A program made the position numbers and the translations under genes. DNA of 64,000 bases. It comes from Pyxidicoccus trucidator (GTDB lineage Bacteria > Myxococcota > Myxococcia > Myxococcales > Myxococcaceae). Of the stretch, positions 1-8,082 are shown piece after piece. Each line of letters starts with the position of its first letter. The stretch's first letter is position 1. The notes under the pieces are model-generated. The model ran no database searches and had not been told where the DNA came from. It saw only the letters and a list, made by a program, of their open reading frames with translations. The stretch covers positions 482,300 through 546,299 of the forward strand of contig NZ_JAAIXZ010000004.1 of NCBI RefSeq assembly GCF_010894435.1. The letters run 5' to 3'.

Positions 1-16
1 GCCCGAGCGGCCAGCC

Positions 17-35
17 CCGCCCGGACAGCGGGCGG
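17..35. terminator. Possible terminator hairpin of an upstream gene
   Basis: Arms CCGCCCG and CGGGCGG enclose a 5-nt loop (GACAG). No T-run follows. The gene it would end lies outside the window, so this is tentative. The rest of the 1-196 stretch shows no gene or clear promoter. Confidence 0.3.
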
Positions 36-196
36 ACACGGAGCCGGCCTCATGTGCCCGGCGCTGGGACTCCGTTTCCCGCATCCGGACAGCCGCCCTG
101 GCGAGAGGGCTCAGAACGGAAGCTGACCTCGACGCCTTGTGGGTACCGATGAACCAGAATGGCAGGCGCACACGTAGCAAGAAGCAGGGGGGCTCC

Positions 197-2464
197 ATGA
201 CACGTGAGGGACAGAAGTGGCTGGCATGCCTGGCATTGGTCGTTTGCGCGGCGGTGGCTGGCTGTGGTGCCGAGGAGGCGGCCCACGGGGCTGTCCAGGA
301 GATGAGCGCCGAGGCTGCATCCCGATTGCAAGGTGGCTTCGTATCCGATGGCTCCGCGGGAGCCCGCCTTGCCGCGGGTTCCCGCCACACGGCGGTCCTG
401 AATCCGGACGGCACTGTCTGGGCCTGGGGTGCCAACAGCTACGGGCAACTGGGAGATGGGACGACCACCGGGCGCCTCGCGCCGGTGCGGGTTCAGGGCC
501 TGACCCATGTCATCGCCATGACCGCCGGCTTCCACCACACGGTGGCCCTGCGGCAGGACGGCACTGTCTGGGCCTGGGGTTACAACGCCTATGGCCAGCT
601 GGGAGACGGGACGACCACCGGGCGCCTCACGCCGGTGCAGGTGCCGGGCCTGACGAATGTCACCGCCCTCGCCGCGGGGGCCTACCACACGGTGGCCCTG
701 CGGCAGGACGGCACCGTCTGGGCCTGGGGCTACAACTACTACGGCTCACTGGGAGACGGGACGAACCTCGGACGCCTCGCGCCCGTGCTGGTGCAGGACC
801 TGACGAATGTCACCGCCCTTGCCGCGGGCGCCTACCACACGGTGGCCCTGCGGCAGGACGGCTCCATCTGGAGCTGGGGCCGCAACTACTCCGGCCAGCT
901 GGGGGACGGGACGACCACCCAGCGTCTCACGCCGGTGCCAGTGCAGGGCCTGACGAATGTCACCGCGCTTGCCGCGGGGTATGCCCACACGGTGGCCCTG
1001 CTTCAGGACGGCTCTGCCTGGGCCTGGGGGGAGAACGCCTACGGCCAGCTGGGGGATGGGGCGAACACCGGACGCCTCACTCCGGTACCCGTGCTGGGAC
1101 TGACGGAGGTCACCGCGCTCGCCGCTGGCTTCTACCACACCGTGGCCCTGCGGCAGGACGGTACCGTCTGGGCTTGGGGTTACAACGCCTACGGCCAGCT
1201 GGGGGATGGGACGAACACCGGGCACCTCACGCCATTGCCGATGCAGGGGCTGACGAATGTCATCGCCCTCGTCGCGGGTTCCCATCACGCGGTGGCCCTG
1301 CGTCAGGACGGTACGGTCTGGGCTTGGGGCGACAACGCCCATGCCCAGCTGGGGGACGGGACGACCACCCAGGGCCGCACTCCGGTGCGGGTAAAGGCAT
1401 TGGCGAAGGTCACCGCCGTCGACGCTGGCGACTTCCACACGGTAGCGCTGCTGCCGGATGGCACCGTCTGGACCTGGGGTTACAACAACTTCGGCCAGCT
1501 GGGGGACGGGACGACCACCCAGCGCCTCACGCCGGCGCGGGTGCCGGGCCTGACGAACGTCACCGCCATTAGCGCCAGCTTCGGCCACACGATGGTGCTG
1601 CGGCAGGACGGCACTGCCTGGGGCTGGGGCCGCAACTTCTACGGCCAGCTGGGGGACTGGTCGACGAGCGACCGTCCCACTCCGGTGCAGGTGCAGGGAT
1701 TGACGAACATCACCGCCCTCGCCACGGGCGCCACCCACACGGTGGCCGTGCGTCAGGACGGCACCGTCTGGGCCTGGGGTTACAACTCCAATGGACAGCT
1801 GGGGGACGGGACGACGGCCGAGCATCAGGTTCCGGCACGGGTGCAGGGGTTGACGAATGTCACCGCCCTCGCCGCGGGTGACGCCTACACGGTGGCCCTG
1901 CGTCAGGACGGCACCGTCTGGGCCTGGGGCAGCAACACCAGCGGCCGGCTGGGGGACGGGACGACCACCCAGCGCCTCACGCCGGTGCAGGTGCAGGGGT
2001 TGACGAATGTCACCGCCCTCGCCACTGGTGACGCCCACACGGTGGCCTTGCGGCAGGACGGCACCGTCTGGGCCTGGGGCCGCAACTTCTACGGCCCGCT
2101 GGGGGACGGGACGACCACCCACCGCCTCACGCCGGTGCAGGTGCAGGGGTTGACGAATGTCACCGCCCTTGCCGCGACTGGTAGCAATACGGCGGCCTTA
2201 CGGCAGGACGGCACCGTCTGGACCTGGGGCAACAACAACTCCGGCCAGTTGGGGGACGGGACGACCACCGGTCGCCTCACGCCCGCCCCGGTGCCTGGGC
2301 TGACGAATGTCACCGCCCTCACCGCTGGCTTGTGGCACACGGTGGCCGTGCAGCAGGAAGACACCGTCTGGATCTGGGGTGACAACAGCCTCGGCCAGCT
2401 AGGTGACGGAACGACGGCCGGCAAGCGTCTTACGCCGATGCCGTTACAGGGGCTGGGTAACTGA
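197..2464 (+). CDS. RCC1-repeat (beta-propeller) lipoprotein
   Basis: 755-aa predicted outer-surface lipoprotein. A short basic N-terminus and hydrophobic core end in a lipobox with Cys23 (VAGC). Almost all the rest is fourteen tandem 50-residue RCC1-type blades. Each reads roughly '[15 protein letters not shown]', then 'GQLGDGTTT', then '[15 protein letters not shown]'. Fourteen blades would make two seven-bladed propellers, as inferred from the RCC1 fold; eukaryotic RCC1 has seven. The ATG at 197 is preferred over an in-frame upstream start at 137 because it gives a proper lipoprotein signal and follows a GGGGGG tract. Family members act as protein-interaction scaffolds; the ligand cannot be inferred. 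The gene is monocistronic and followed by a strong hairpin. Confidence 0.9.
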   Translation: MTREGQKWLACLALVVCAAVAGCGAEEAAHGAVQEMSAEAASRLQGGFVSDGSAGARLAAGSRHTAVLNPDGTVWAWGANSYGQLGDGTTTGRLAPVRVQGLTHVIAMTAGFHHTVALRQDGTVWAWGYNAYGQLGDGTTTGRLTPVQVPGLTNVTALAAGAYHTVALRQDGTVWAWGYNYYGSLGDGTNLGRLAPVLVQDLTNVTALAAGAYHTVALRQDGSIWSWGRNYSGQLGDGTTTQRLTPVPVQGLTNVTALAAGYAHTVALLQDGSAWAWGENAYGQLGDGANTGRLTPVPVLGLTEVTALAAGFYHTVALRQDGTVWAWGYNAYGQLGDGTNTGHLTPLPMQGLTNVIALVAGSHHAVALRQDGTVWAWGDNAHAQLGDGTTTQGRTPVRVKALAKVTAVDAGDFHTVALLPDGTVWTWGYNNFGQLGDGTTTQRLTPARVPGLTNVTAISASFGHTMVLRQDGTAWGWGRNFYGQLGDWSTSDRPTPVQVQGLTNITALATGATHTVAVRQDGTVWAWGYNSNGQLGDGTTAEHQVPARVQGLTNVTALAAGDAYTVALRQDGTVWAWGSNTSGRLGDGTTTQRLTPVQVQGLTNVTALATGDAHTVALRQDGTVWAWGRNFYGPLGDGTTTHRLTPVQVQGLTNVTALAATGSNTAALRQDGTVWTWGNNNSGQLGDGTTTGRLTPAPVPGLTNVTALTAGLWHTVAVQQEDTVWIWGDNSLGQLGDGTTAGKRLTPMPLQGLGN
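365..2460 (+). repeat. 14 x 150-bp in-frame tandem repeat (RCC1 blades)
   Basis: The GGCCTGGGG-type blade core recurs at exactly 150-bp steps (421, 571, 721 ... 2371). Long stretches are near-identical in nucleotide sequence, including synonymous positions, which suggests recent unit duplication or gene conversion. Confidence 0.9.
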
Positions 2465-2477
2465 ATACTCGCGCCGA

Positions 2478-2507
2478 GGGCCCGCGCCATGACGTGAGGC
2501 GCGGGCC
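2478..2507. terminator. Bidirectional terminator hairpin
   Basis: A perfect 11-bp stem (GGGCCCGCGCC / GGCGCGGGCCC) with a 9-nt loop lies between the convergent RCC1 and SnoaL-like genes. There is no T-tract, as is usual in this GC-rich DNA. Confidence 0.75.
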
Positions 2508-2545
2508 CTGCGTGCTCAGGGGAGACGCGCACCCGCCGGGCTTCC

Positions 2546-2944
2546 TCAGAACGGCTCGAAGCAGTCGTAGTTCCGCTGCGAGACGATTCGGCCGTCCTTG
2601 AAGGTGAGGAACATGCCGCACGCGGCGCGCAGCTCCGCCCCGGCGGGCAGCGCGCGCAGGGGCACGGCCAGCGTGCCGCTCCAGTCCACCTCCAGCGCCA
2701 CGCTGTCGCCCTGGGCCAGGGAGCTCCGGACGGTGTAGCGCTGCGAGGCCAGCAGCGTCTTCCCGCGCTCCACGTCCAGGAGCATCGTCTTCAGGTCGCG
2801 CGTCTGGCCGTTGCGGTGGAGCGCGTTGGGGTGCTCCCGCTGGACTGCCTCCGGGTGGAAGAGGGGCGCCAGCTCTTCGTCCGTCGCCCCGCGCTCCAGG
2901 GCCTGGAGGTAGCGCAGCGCGGTGTCGAGGTTCGTCGGGGACAT
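2546..2944 (-). CDS. SnoaL-like / nuclear transport factor 2-like protein
   Basis: 132-aa soluble protein of the NTF2-like alpha+beta barrel type. An N-terminal helix carries 'YLQALERGATDEELAPLFHPEAV', and the C-terminal sheet carries 'CGMFLTFKDGRIVSQRNYDCFEPF', the usual SnoaL/ketosteroid-isomerase-like ending. The ATG at 2944 follows AGGAGGAGT (reading the minus strand), a strong ribosome site; longer in-frame extensions run antisense through the GH15 gene and are discounted. It is divergent from the GH15 gene with 51 bp between the starts, so the promoters must overlap. Family members bind small hydrophobic ligands; a specific substrate cannot be read from sequence. Confidence 0.85.
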   Translation of the reverse strand: MSPTNLDTALRYLQALERGATDEELAPLFHPEAVQREHPNALHRNGQTRDLKTMLLDVERGKTLLASQRYTVRSSLAQGDSVALEVDWSGTLAVPLRALPAGAELRAACGMFLTFKDGRIVSQRNYDCFEPF

Positions 2945-2995
2945 GGACTCCTCCTGGGAAGGCAGCACCCGGGCATTGTGCCATGCTCCCGCGCC

Positions 2996-4723
2996 ATGGC
3001 CCTTCCCCTGGAAGACTACGCCCTCATCGGTGACACCCAGAGCGCCGCCCTCGTCGGGAAGGACGGCTCCATCGACTGGCTGTGCTGGCCCCGCTTCGAC
3101 TCGGACGCCTGCTTCGCCGCGCTGCTGGGAGACCCGTCCCACGGCCGGTGGCTGCTCGCGCCCGCCGGCGGCATCCTCAAGGTGACGCGCCGCTACCGCC
3201 CCGGCTCGCTGGTGCTGGAGACGGACTTCGAGACGGAGGACGGCGTGGTGCGCGTGGTGGACTGCATGCCCCCGCGCGGTCGCGAGCCGGACCTCGTCCG
3301 GGTGGTGTACGGGCTGAAGGGCTCCGTGCCCATGCGCATGGAGCTCATCGCCCACTTCGGCTACGGAGACCGCTCGCCCTGGGTGCGCTTCCAGGACGAC
3401 CACGCCTCCGCCCGCGCGGGGCCGGACGCGGTGGCCCTGCGTACCTCCGTCCCGCTGCGCAGGCAGGGGCCCGCGCTCACCGCGGACTTCCCCGTGGAGC
3501 CGGGCGCGCGCGTGCCCTTCGTCCTCTCCTGGCACCCCTCGCACGAGCCGCCCCCACCCCCGCTGGACGCGCTGGCCGCCGTGGACGACACGGAGGCGTG
3601 GTGGAAGCAGTGGTCCTCGCGCTTCGCCTCCACCGGGCCGTGGCATGAGCCCGTCCAGCGCTCGCTCATCACCCTCAAGGCGCTCACCTACTCGCCCACC
3701 GGGGGCATCGTGGCGGCGCCCACCACGTCGCTGCCGGTGCCCTCCGGGGGTCGCCCCGGTGACGCGCGCTTCTGCTGGCTGCACGACGCGACGAGCGCGC
3801 TCCAGGCGCTGCTGGACGGAGGCTACGTGGACGAGGCCCGCGCGTGGCGCGACTGGCTGGTGCGCGCGGTGGCCGGCGAGCCGGAGGAGCTGCAGTCCCC
3901 CTACGGCGTGGCCGGAGAGCGCCGCTTCCCCGAGCAGGAGCTGTCCTGGCTGCCCGGCTATGAGGGCACGCGGCCGGTGCGCATCGGCCAGGCCGCGCGC
4001 CGGGGGCTGCGCACCGAGGATGTGGGCGAAATCATGGGCTGCTTCCACGAGGCCGCGCACCGGGGCCTGGCCCCCAGCGGGGATGCGTGGGCGCTACAGC
4101 GGGCCATGCTCGACCACCTGGAGGGGCCGTGGCTCCAGCCTTCGGCGGAGGGGCCGTCCCTCACATACTCCAAGGTGATGGCGTGGGTGGCGGTGGACCG
4201 GGCGATGGAGAGCGCCGCGCACTTCGGCCTGGACGCTCCGACGGAGCGCTGGAAGCGGCTGCGCGCGGACCTGCACGCGGAGGTGTGCCGCGACGGCTTC
4301 GACTCGCGCCGTGGCACCTTCACCCGGGAGTACGGCGGCCAGGGACTGGACGCGCGGCTGGTGCGCCTGGCGCGGCTGGGCTTCCTGCCCGCGACCGACG
4401 CGCGCGTGCGCGGCACGGTGGAGGCGGTGGAGCGTGGGCTGGGCGAGGGAGACTTCGTGCGCCAGGACGACTCGCGCGGCGCGGGGGTGTCACTGGTGTG
4501 CAGCTTCTGGCTGGCGGACAGCCTGCACCTGATGGCGCGGCGCGAGGAAGCGCACGCGCTCTTCGAGCGGCTGCTGCGCGTGCGCAACGACGTGGGCCTG
4601 CTGTCCGAGGAGTATGACCCGCGCCAGCGCCGCATGGCCGGCCACTTCCCCCATACCTCCAGCCACGTGGCCCTGGTGCGGGCCGCCATGGGCTTGTCGT
4701 GGGGCACGGCGCTGGAGAGGTAG
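2996..4723 (+). CDS. Glycoside hydrolase family 15-like protein (glucoamylase/trehalase-type), acid loop missing
   Basis: 575-aa cytoplasmic protein with the bacterial GH15 layout. An N-terminal beta domain begins 'LEDYALIGDTQSAALVG..GSIDWLCWPRFDS'; the (alpha/alpha)6 barrel contains 'GERRFPEQELSWLPGY' and 'YSKVMAWVAVDRA'; near residue 536 is 'LLSEEYDP', where the catalytic base Glu lies in this family. The usual 'DEGIWEVRG' segment before 'hfTySKVMAWVA', which carries the general acid, is absent: the chain goes from 'GPWLQPSAEG' to 'PSLTYSK', about eight residues shorter. It may be a divergent or inactive family member. Known relatives hydrolyse trehalose or alpha-glucans. The ATG at 2996 gives the canonical N-terminus. 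Confidence 0.88.
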   Translation: MALPLEDYALIGDTQSAALVGKDGSIDWLCWPRFDSDACFAALLGDPSHGRWLLAPAGGILKVTRRYRPGSLVLETDFETEDGVVRVVDCMPPRGREPDLVRVVYGLKGSVPMRMELIAHFGYGDRSPWVRFQDDHASARAGPDAVALRTSVPLRRQGPALTADFPVEPGARVPFVLSWHPSHEPPPPPLDALAAVDDTEAWWKQWSSRFASTGPWHEPVQRSLITLKALTYSPTGGIVAAPTTSLPVPSGGRPGDARFCWLHDATSALQALLDGGYVDEARAWRDWLVRAVAGEPEELQSPYGVAGERRFPEQELSWLPGYEGTRPVRIGQAARRGLRTEDVGEIMGCFHEAAHRGLAPSGDAWALQRAMLDHLEGPWLQPSAEGPSLTYSKVMAWVAVDRAMESAAHFGLDAPTERWKRLRADLHAEVCRDGFDSRRGTFTREYGGQGLDARLVRLARLGFLPATDARVRGTVEAVERGLGEGDFVRQDDSRGAGVSLVCSFWLADSLHLMARREEAHALFERLLRVRNDVGLLSEEYDPRQRRMAGHFPHTSSHVALVRAAMGLSWGTALER

Positions 4724-4751
4724 GGCTCTCGCGGGACTCGTGGAGTGGAGC

Positions 4752-4780
4752 GCCCCTCCGCGCCGGCTGCGCGGAGGGGC
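4752..4780. terminator. Strong intrinsic terminator
   Basis: A perfect 12-bp stem (GCCCCTCCGCGC / GCGCGGAGGGGC) with a 5-nt loop is followed by CTTTCT. It lies between the convergent GH15 and HNE_0200-family genes. Confidence 0.88.
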
Positions 4781-4807
4781 CTTTCTAACTACGACGCTCG
4801 CTCCGGC

Positions 4808-6073
4808 CTACTTGCAGGAGCGGGCCGGCATGGAATCAATCCAGTCGGCGATGAGGCTGGAGCCCTGGTCGTGCCGCAGCGCACGGCCAATCTGCGGCAT
4901 CATCTTTCCGGACTCCTCGGTGTGCAGCCGGTACCAGAGGATGGACACCGAGTGGTCGCCGGGGACGATGTCGAACTCGCCCCCCACGCCACTGCCCGCC
5001 GAGCCCGGCCGCTTGCAGACGCCCATGTTCAGGTTGAGCGTCGCCGTGCTGTCGAGGTCGAGGAACATGCGGCTGGTGTCCCCCGCCGTCGCATTCTCCC
5101 GGTGGCAGTGCGCGCAGTTGATGTCCAGGTAGGTGCGAGCCCTCAAGCCCAGCTCCGCCTCCGCGGGGTTGAACGCGTCCGGCGCGCGCGGCACGTTGGA
5201 CGCGGGCAGCCCCGTCAGCTTCCCCAGGTCCGCCAGGTACTGGAGCTGGTTCGCCGGCTGCCCACCGTAGACGTAGTCCCGGTTGAGATAGCGGGCCTTC
5301 ACGCCAATGGGCAGCAGGACCTGGTTCTGTGACGAGTCCAGGACGTGGTGGCACATGCTGCACTGGTTCTTGCTGGGCACCAGGTAGTCGAACTTCCGGG
5401 TGACACCGGCCTCGTCGATGAGCTCGATGTCCCGGACGACGCGGCCACCGACGGCCAGCGTGGCCGCCGTCTGCTCGGCGTTCCAGAAGTACGGGTACGC
5501 CTCCCAGCCGCCGGGCTGCCGCACCAGCACGCGCGTCTCGATGACGCGCACGTTCTTCTCCGGCTCGCGCAGGTCCGCGGGGAAGGAGAACGTCTTGGTG
5601 ATGAGGGTGCCCACCGGCAAATCCAGCAAGTCATTGGCGCGGTAGGCGGCCGTCTTCCCCGGGGGGATGTAGAGCGTGCGGAACTTGAGCGCGTAGTCGG
5701 AGAACAGCGGCGTGGTCAGCTCATAGGGGATGTTGCCCTGCACCGGCTGGAGCCCGCCCGTCGCGGGGCTGCCGGTGAAGAGTCCCAGGTCCGCCAGGCT
5801 CGTGGGGATGACCACCGAGCCATCCGGCAGCCCCGGGCCGGCGTCCGGAGTGCCCGCGTCGTCGCCGGCATCCGGGGTGCCGCTGTCCACGCCGGCATCC
5901 ACCCCGGCGTCCGGCGTGCCACTGTCCACCGGCAGGGTGCCGGAGTCCTCGGTGCCGTTGCTCCCCGCGTCGACGCCCGGGGGAGGCGGGTCCTCGCCAC
6001 CGGAGCACGAGGCCATCGCCGCGGTCAGCAGCACCGCGGCGAGTCCGAGTCCGTAGCTGTACGGCTTACGCAT
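4808..6073 (-). CDS. HNE_0200-family (TIGR03806-like) lipoprotein with two CxxCH motifs
   Basis: 421-aa predicted lipoprotein (Cys23 in MASC). A low-complexity Asp/Ala/Gly/Thr-rich linker (residues about 30-85) leads into a globular domain. That domain starts 'LADLGLF' and contains 'PYELTTPLFSDYALKFRTLYIP', typical of the uncharacterised HNE_0200 family. Two cytochrome-like motifs, CSMCH (about residue 238) and CAHCH (about 318), suggest haem c or metal binding outside the cytoplasm. It is the second gene of a two-gene unit, 39 bp downstream of the beta-helix lipoprotein. This family and the TIGR03805 beta-helix family are known to occur as such pairs; their function is unknown. The ATG at 6073 begins a normal signal peptide. 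Confidence 0.85.
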   Translation of the reverse strand: MRKPYSYGLGLAAVLLTAAMASCSGGEDPPPPGVDAGSNGTEDSGTLPVDSGTPDAGVDAGVDSGTPDAGDDAGTPDAGPGLPDGSVVIPTSLADLGLFTGSPATGGLQPVQGNIPYELTTPLFSDYALKFRTLYIPPGKTAAYRANDLLDLPVGTLITKTFSFPADLREPEKNVRVIETRVLVRQPGGWEAYPYFWNAEQTAATLAVGGRVVRDIELIDEAGVTRKFDYLVPSKNQCSMCHHVLDSSQNQVLLPIGVKARYLNRDYVYGGQPANQLQYLADLGKLTGLPASNVPRAPDAFNPAEAELGLRARTYLDINCAHCHRENATAGDTSRMFLDLDSTATLNLNMGVCKRPGSAGSGVGGEFDIVPGDHSVSILWYRLHTEESGKMMPQIGRALRHDQGSSLIADWIDSMPARSCK

Positions 6074-6112
6074 GCGTGACGTCCTCTGGCGACAACCGCT
6101 TCAACAGCAGCC

Positions 6113-7663
6113 TCAGGGCAGCGCCAGCTTCGGGGAGAAGCCGGAGCAGTTGAACGGCGCGGCGCCCTGGGTGAAGCGGCGCGTCTCGCCCCAGGCGGCG
6201 GCCACGTTGGGCGACGCGGACAGGAGGTGCCCGCTGACGGCCTGCAGGTCCAGGTCGACAATGGCGGCCTTCGTGGTCGCCGGCAGCGTGTTGCCGGTGA
6301 AGCAGATGTTGACGGGGTTGAGGAGGCTCTCGTTGCGCGGCGCCGGGTCGATGCCGTCCCACAGCAGGTGCTCCACGAGCGACACGCCCGCCGCCGCGGC
6401 CCCGTACTGGTACACGGCCCCCACCAGCGCGCCCAGCGGCCGGCGCTCCGCGTCTGGGTGGCCGTTGTCCACCATGTCACCGCTGCCTTCCTGGAAGGTA
6501 TTGCCGTGGATGTAGACGTCCGAGCTGGCGAAGTTGAAGAAGCCGGCGCTCCACAGCGTGAGGTCGGGCTCAATCGCCAGGCCGCTGAGCACGGCGATGT
6601 CGACGGTGTTGTTGTCACCCCACGTGTTGCCGACGAACTCCACCCGGCGCGACGCGAGGATGAACGTGCCGGTGCCGGCCGGCACCTGGGACACGGTGCT
6701 GCTGCTGGCCGACACGGAGGCGAAGTTGTTGCGGTTGTTCCCCGTAATCGTGTTGCCCGTCACGAGGACGTCCGTGCCCCGGATGGGGTTGCCCGGCAAG
6801 TCAAACACCACGAGGCCCGCCGTGTTGTCCTGCGCGATGTTGCCCTGCACGTAGGCGAACTTCGTGTTCTCGATTTCGATGCCCGCCACGTTCTTCTTCG
6901 CGATGTTGCGGCGGACGATGGCGTAGCGCGTCTGCCCCACGTAGATGCCGGCGTCGGCCGCGTTGTAGGCCTCGCTGTCCTCGATGATGACGTAGGACGA
7001 CTTCACCGGGTAGATGCCGTACTTGCCGTTGCTCTCGTTGTTCTCGACCGCCCACTCCGTGCGGATGCGCTGGACGAGGATGTTGCTGGAGTTCTCGATG
7101 CGCAGCGCGTCCTTCTTCGCATTCCAGAGGGCCACGTCGCGCACGGTGAACAGCTTCGCGTCCGACACGTCGATGCCGTTGGTGTTGCCGGCGGCGTCGG
7201 AGAAGTCGAGCACCGTGCTGGCGCTCCCGCCCGTGCCCTCGCCCTGGGCGCCCTTGCCAGCGCCGACGACGGTGATGCCGTTCGCGCGGATGGTGAGGGC
7301 GTTGTCGAACTGGAACGTCCCGGCGCCGAGCTGAATCGTGGTGCACGCGGCCAGGCTGTTCACCGCGTCCTGGAGCTCCTGCACCTGGTTGGCGTTGAAG
7401 GTCAGCGTCTGCTGCGGCTTGCCCTCGCAGGAGAAGTCCTGCGGCCAGGCCGTCGTGGTGCCGGCGTCCGTCCCCGCGTCGGTGCCGGCGTCCGTCCCCG
7501 CGTCGGTGCCCGCATCGGTCCGCGTGCCCGCGTCAGGAATCGTGTTCCCGGCATCCGGCGTACCGGTGCCCTCTTCGTCGTCCGAGCATGCGGGAAGGGC
7601 GAGCAGACCCACCAGGGCCAGGAGCACGGCGCGAGGAGCGCGCGACAGCGGCAGACGTTGCAT
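6113..7663 (-). CDS. Parallel beta-helix repeat lipoprotein (TIGR03805-like)
   Basis: 516-aa lipoprotein (Cys26 in LPAC) with a repeated 'TDAG' linker (about residues 37-68). A right-handed beta-helix domain follows, with many short turns such as 'NGITVVGAGKG', 'FTVRDVALWNAKKDALRIENSSNILVQRI' (quoted in part), 'DAGIYVGQTRYAIVRRN' and 'NTAGLVVFDLP'. The fold resembles pectate lyases and other carbohydrate-binding or -cleaving surface proteins, but no catalytic set is evident. It leads a two-gene operon with the HNE_0200-family gene 39 bp downstream. The ATG at 7663 has GGAGG eight bases upstream. Its promoter should lie in 7664-8082. Confidence 0.87.
   Translation of the reverse strand: MQRLPLSRAPRAVLLALVGLLALPACSDDEEGTGTPDAGNTIPDAGTRTDAGTDAGTDAGTDAGTDAGTTTAWPQDFSCEGKPQQTLTFNANQVQELQDAVNSLAACTTIQLGAGTFQFDNALTIRANGITVVGAGKGAQGEGTGGSASTVLDFSDAAGNTNGIDVSDAKLFTVRDVALWNAKKDALRIENSSNILVQRIRTEWAVENNESNGKYGIYPVKSSYVIIEDSEAYNAADAGIYVGQTRYAIVRRNIAKKNVAGIEIENTKFAYVQGNIAQDNTAGLVVFDLPGNPIRGTDVLVTGNTITGNNRNNFASVSASSSTVSQVPAGTGTFILASRRVEFVGNTWGDNNTVDIAVLSGLAIEPDLTLWSAGFFNFASSDVYIHGNTFQEGSGDMVDNGHPDAERRPLGALVGAVYQYGAAAAGVSLVEHLLWDGIDPAPRNESLLNPVNICFTGNTLPATTKAAIVDLDLQAVSGHLLSASPNVAAAWGETRRFTQGAAPFNCSGFSPKLALP
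7458..7534 (-). repeat. Short in-frame repeat encoding the TDAG linker
   Basis: Units close to GTGCCGGCGTCCGTCCCCGC (about 24 bp) repeat in the beta-helix gene and encode alternating Thr-Asp-Ala-Gly. This is a flexible spacer between the lipid anchor and the folded domain. Confidence 0.8.
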
Positions 7664-8082
7664 CAGGGTTTCCTCCTGCGAAAGCGCTGCGCCTCTTCAC
7701 TCCCGAGGGTGGGGCTCCAGGGCGCAACAGGACCGGGCGAATCCTCCCCGTGAAGGTGCCCGACCTCAAGGGTCCGGTAACGAATTCGTGGCGCCCTACC
7801 CGTGACGCAGTGCGTTCTGCAATCGGGTTGAGGAAAGGCCGGTGCTCCCCGTGTTGCGGTGAAGGCGGCGTGCATCACCGCCCGCGCCTGGACTGCGTGT
7901 GCGGCGTCCTGCGCGGGCAGCCCGGGAGCCTGCACGGGTGGCCCAGGGGAGCCTGCACGGGCGGTGCGGTGTCATTCACCCGGCAAACACCGTCCAGCCC
8001 GGACCCTGCTCAGCTCCCCGGTGGAAGCCCCGTGGTATAGGGGCAATTACATCAGGGCCGGGATGTTGCAGGAGGGGGAAAC
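7664..8082. other. Divergent intergenic region (419 bp), no gene seen
   Basis: It separates the divergent beta-helix operon and WGSS lipoprotein gene, so promoters for both must lie here; no convincing -35/-10 pair was identified. It holds a 14-bp direct repeat, GGAGCCTGCACGGG, at 7925-7938 and 7948-7961, and a 10-bp palindrome ACGAATTCGT at 7780-7789. Frames that cross it have no ribosome site or family resemblance. Confidence 0.6.

Noticed and set aside
6227-7753. Plus-strand frame opposite the beta-helix gene
   Set aside because: Its composition (Val, Arg, His, Asp) is that of an antisense frame; the minus strand has a lipoprotein signal and beta-helix turns.
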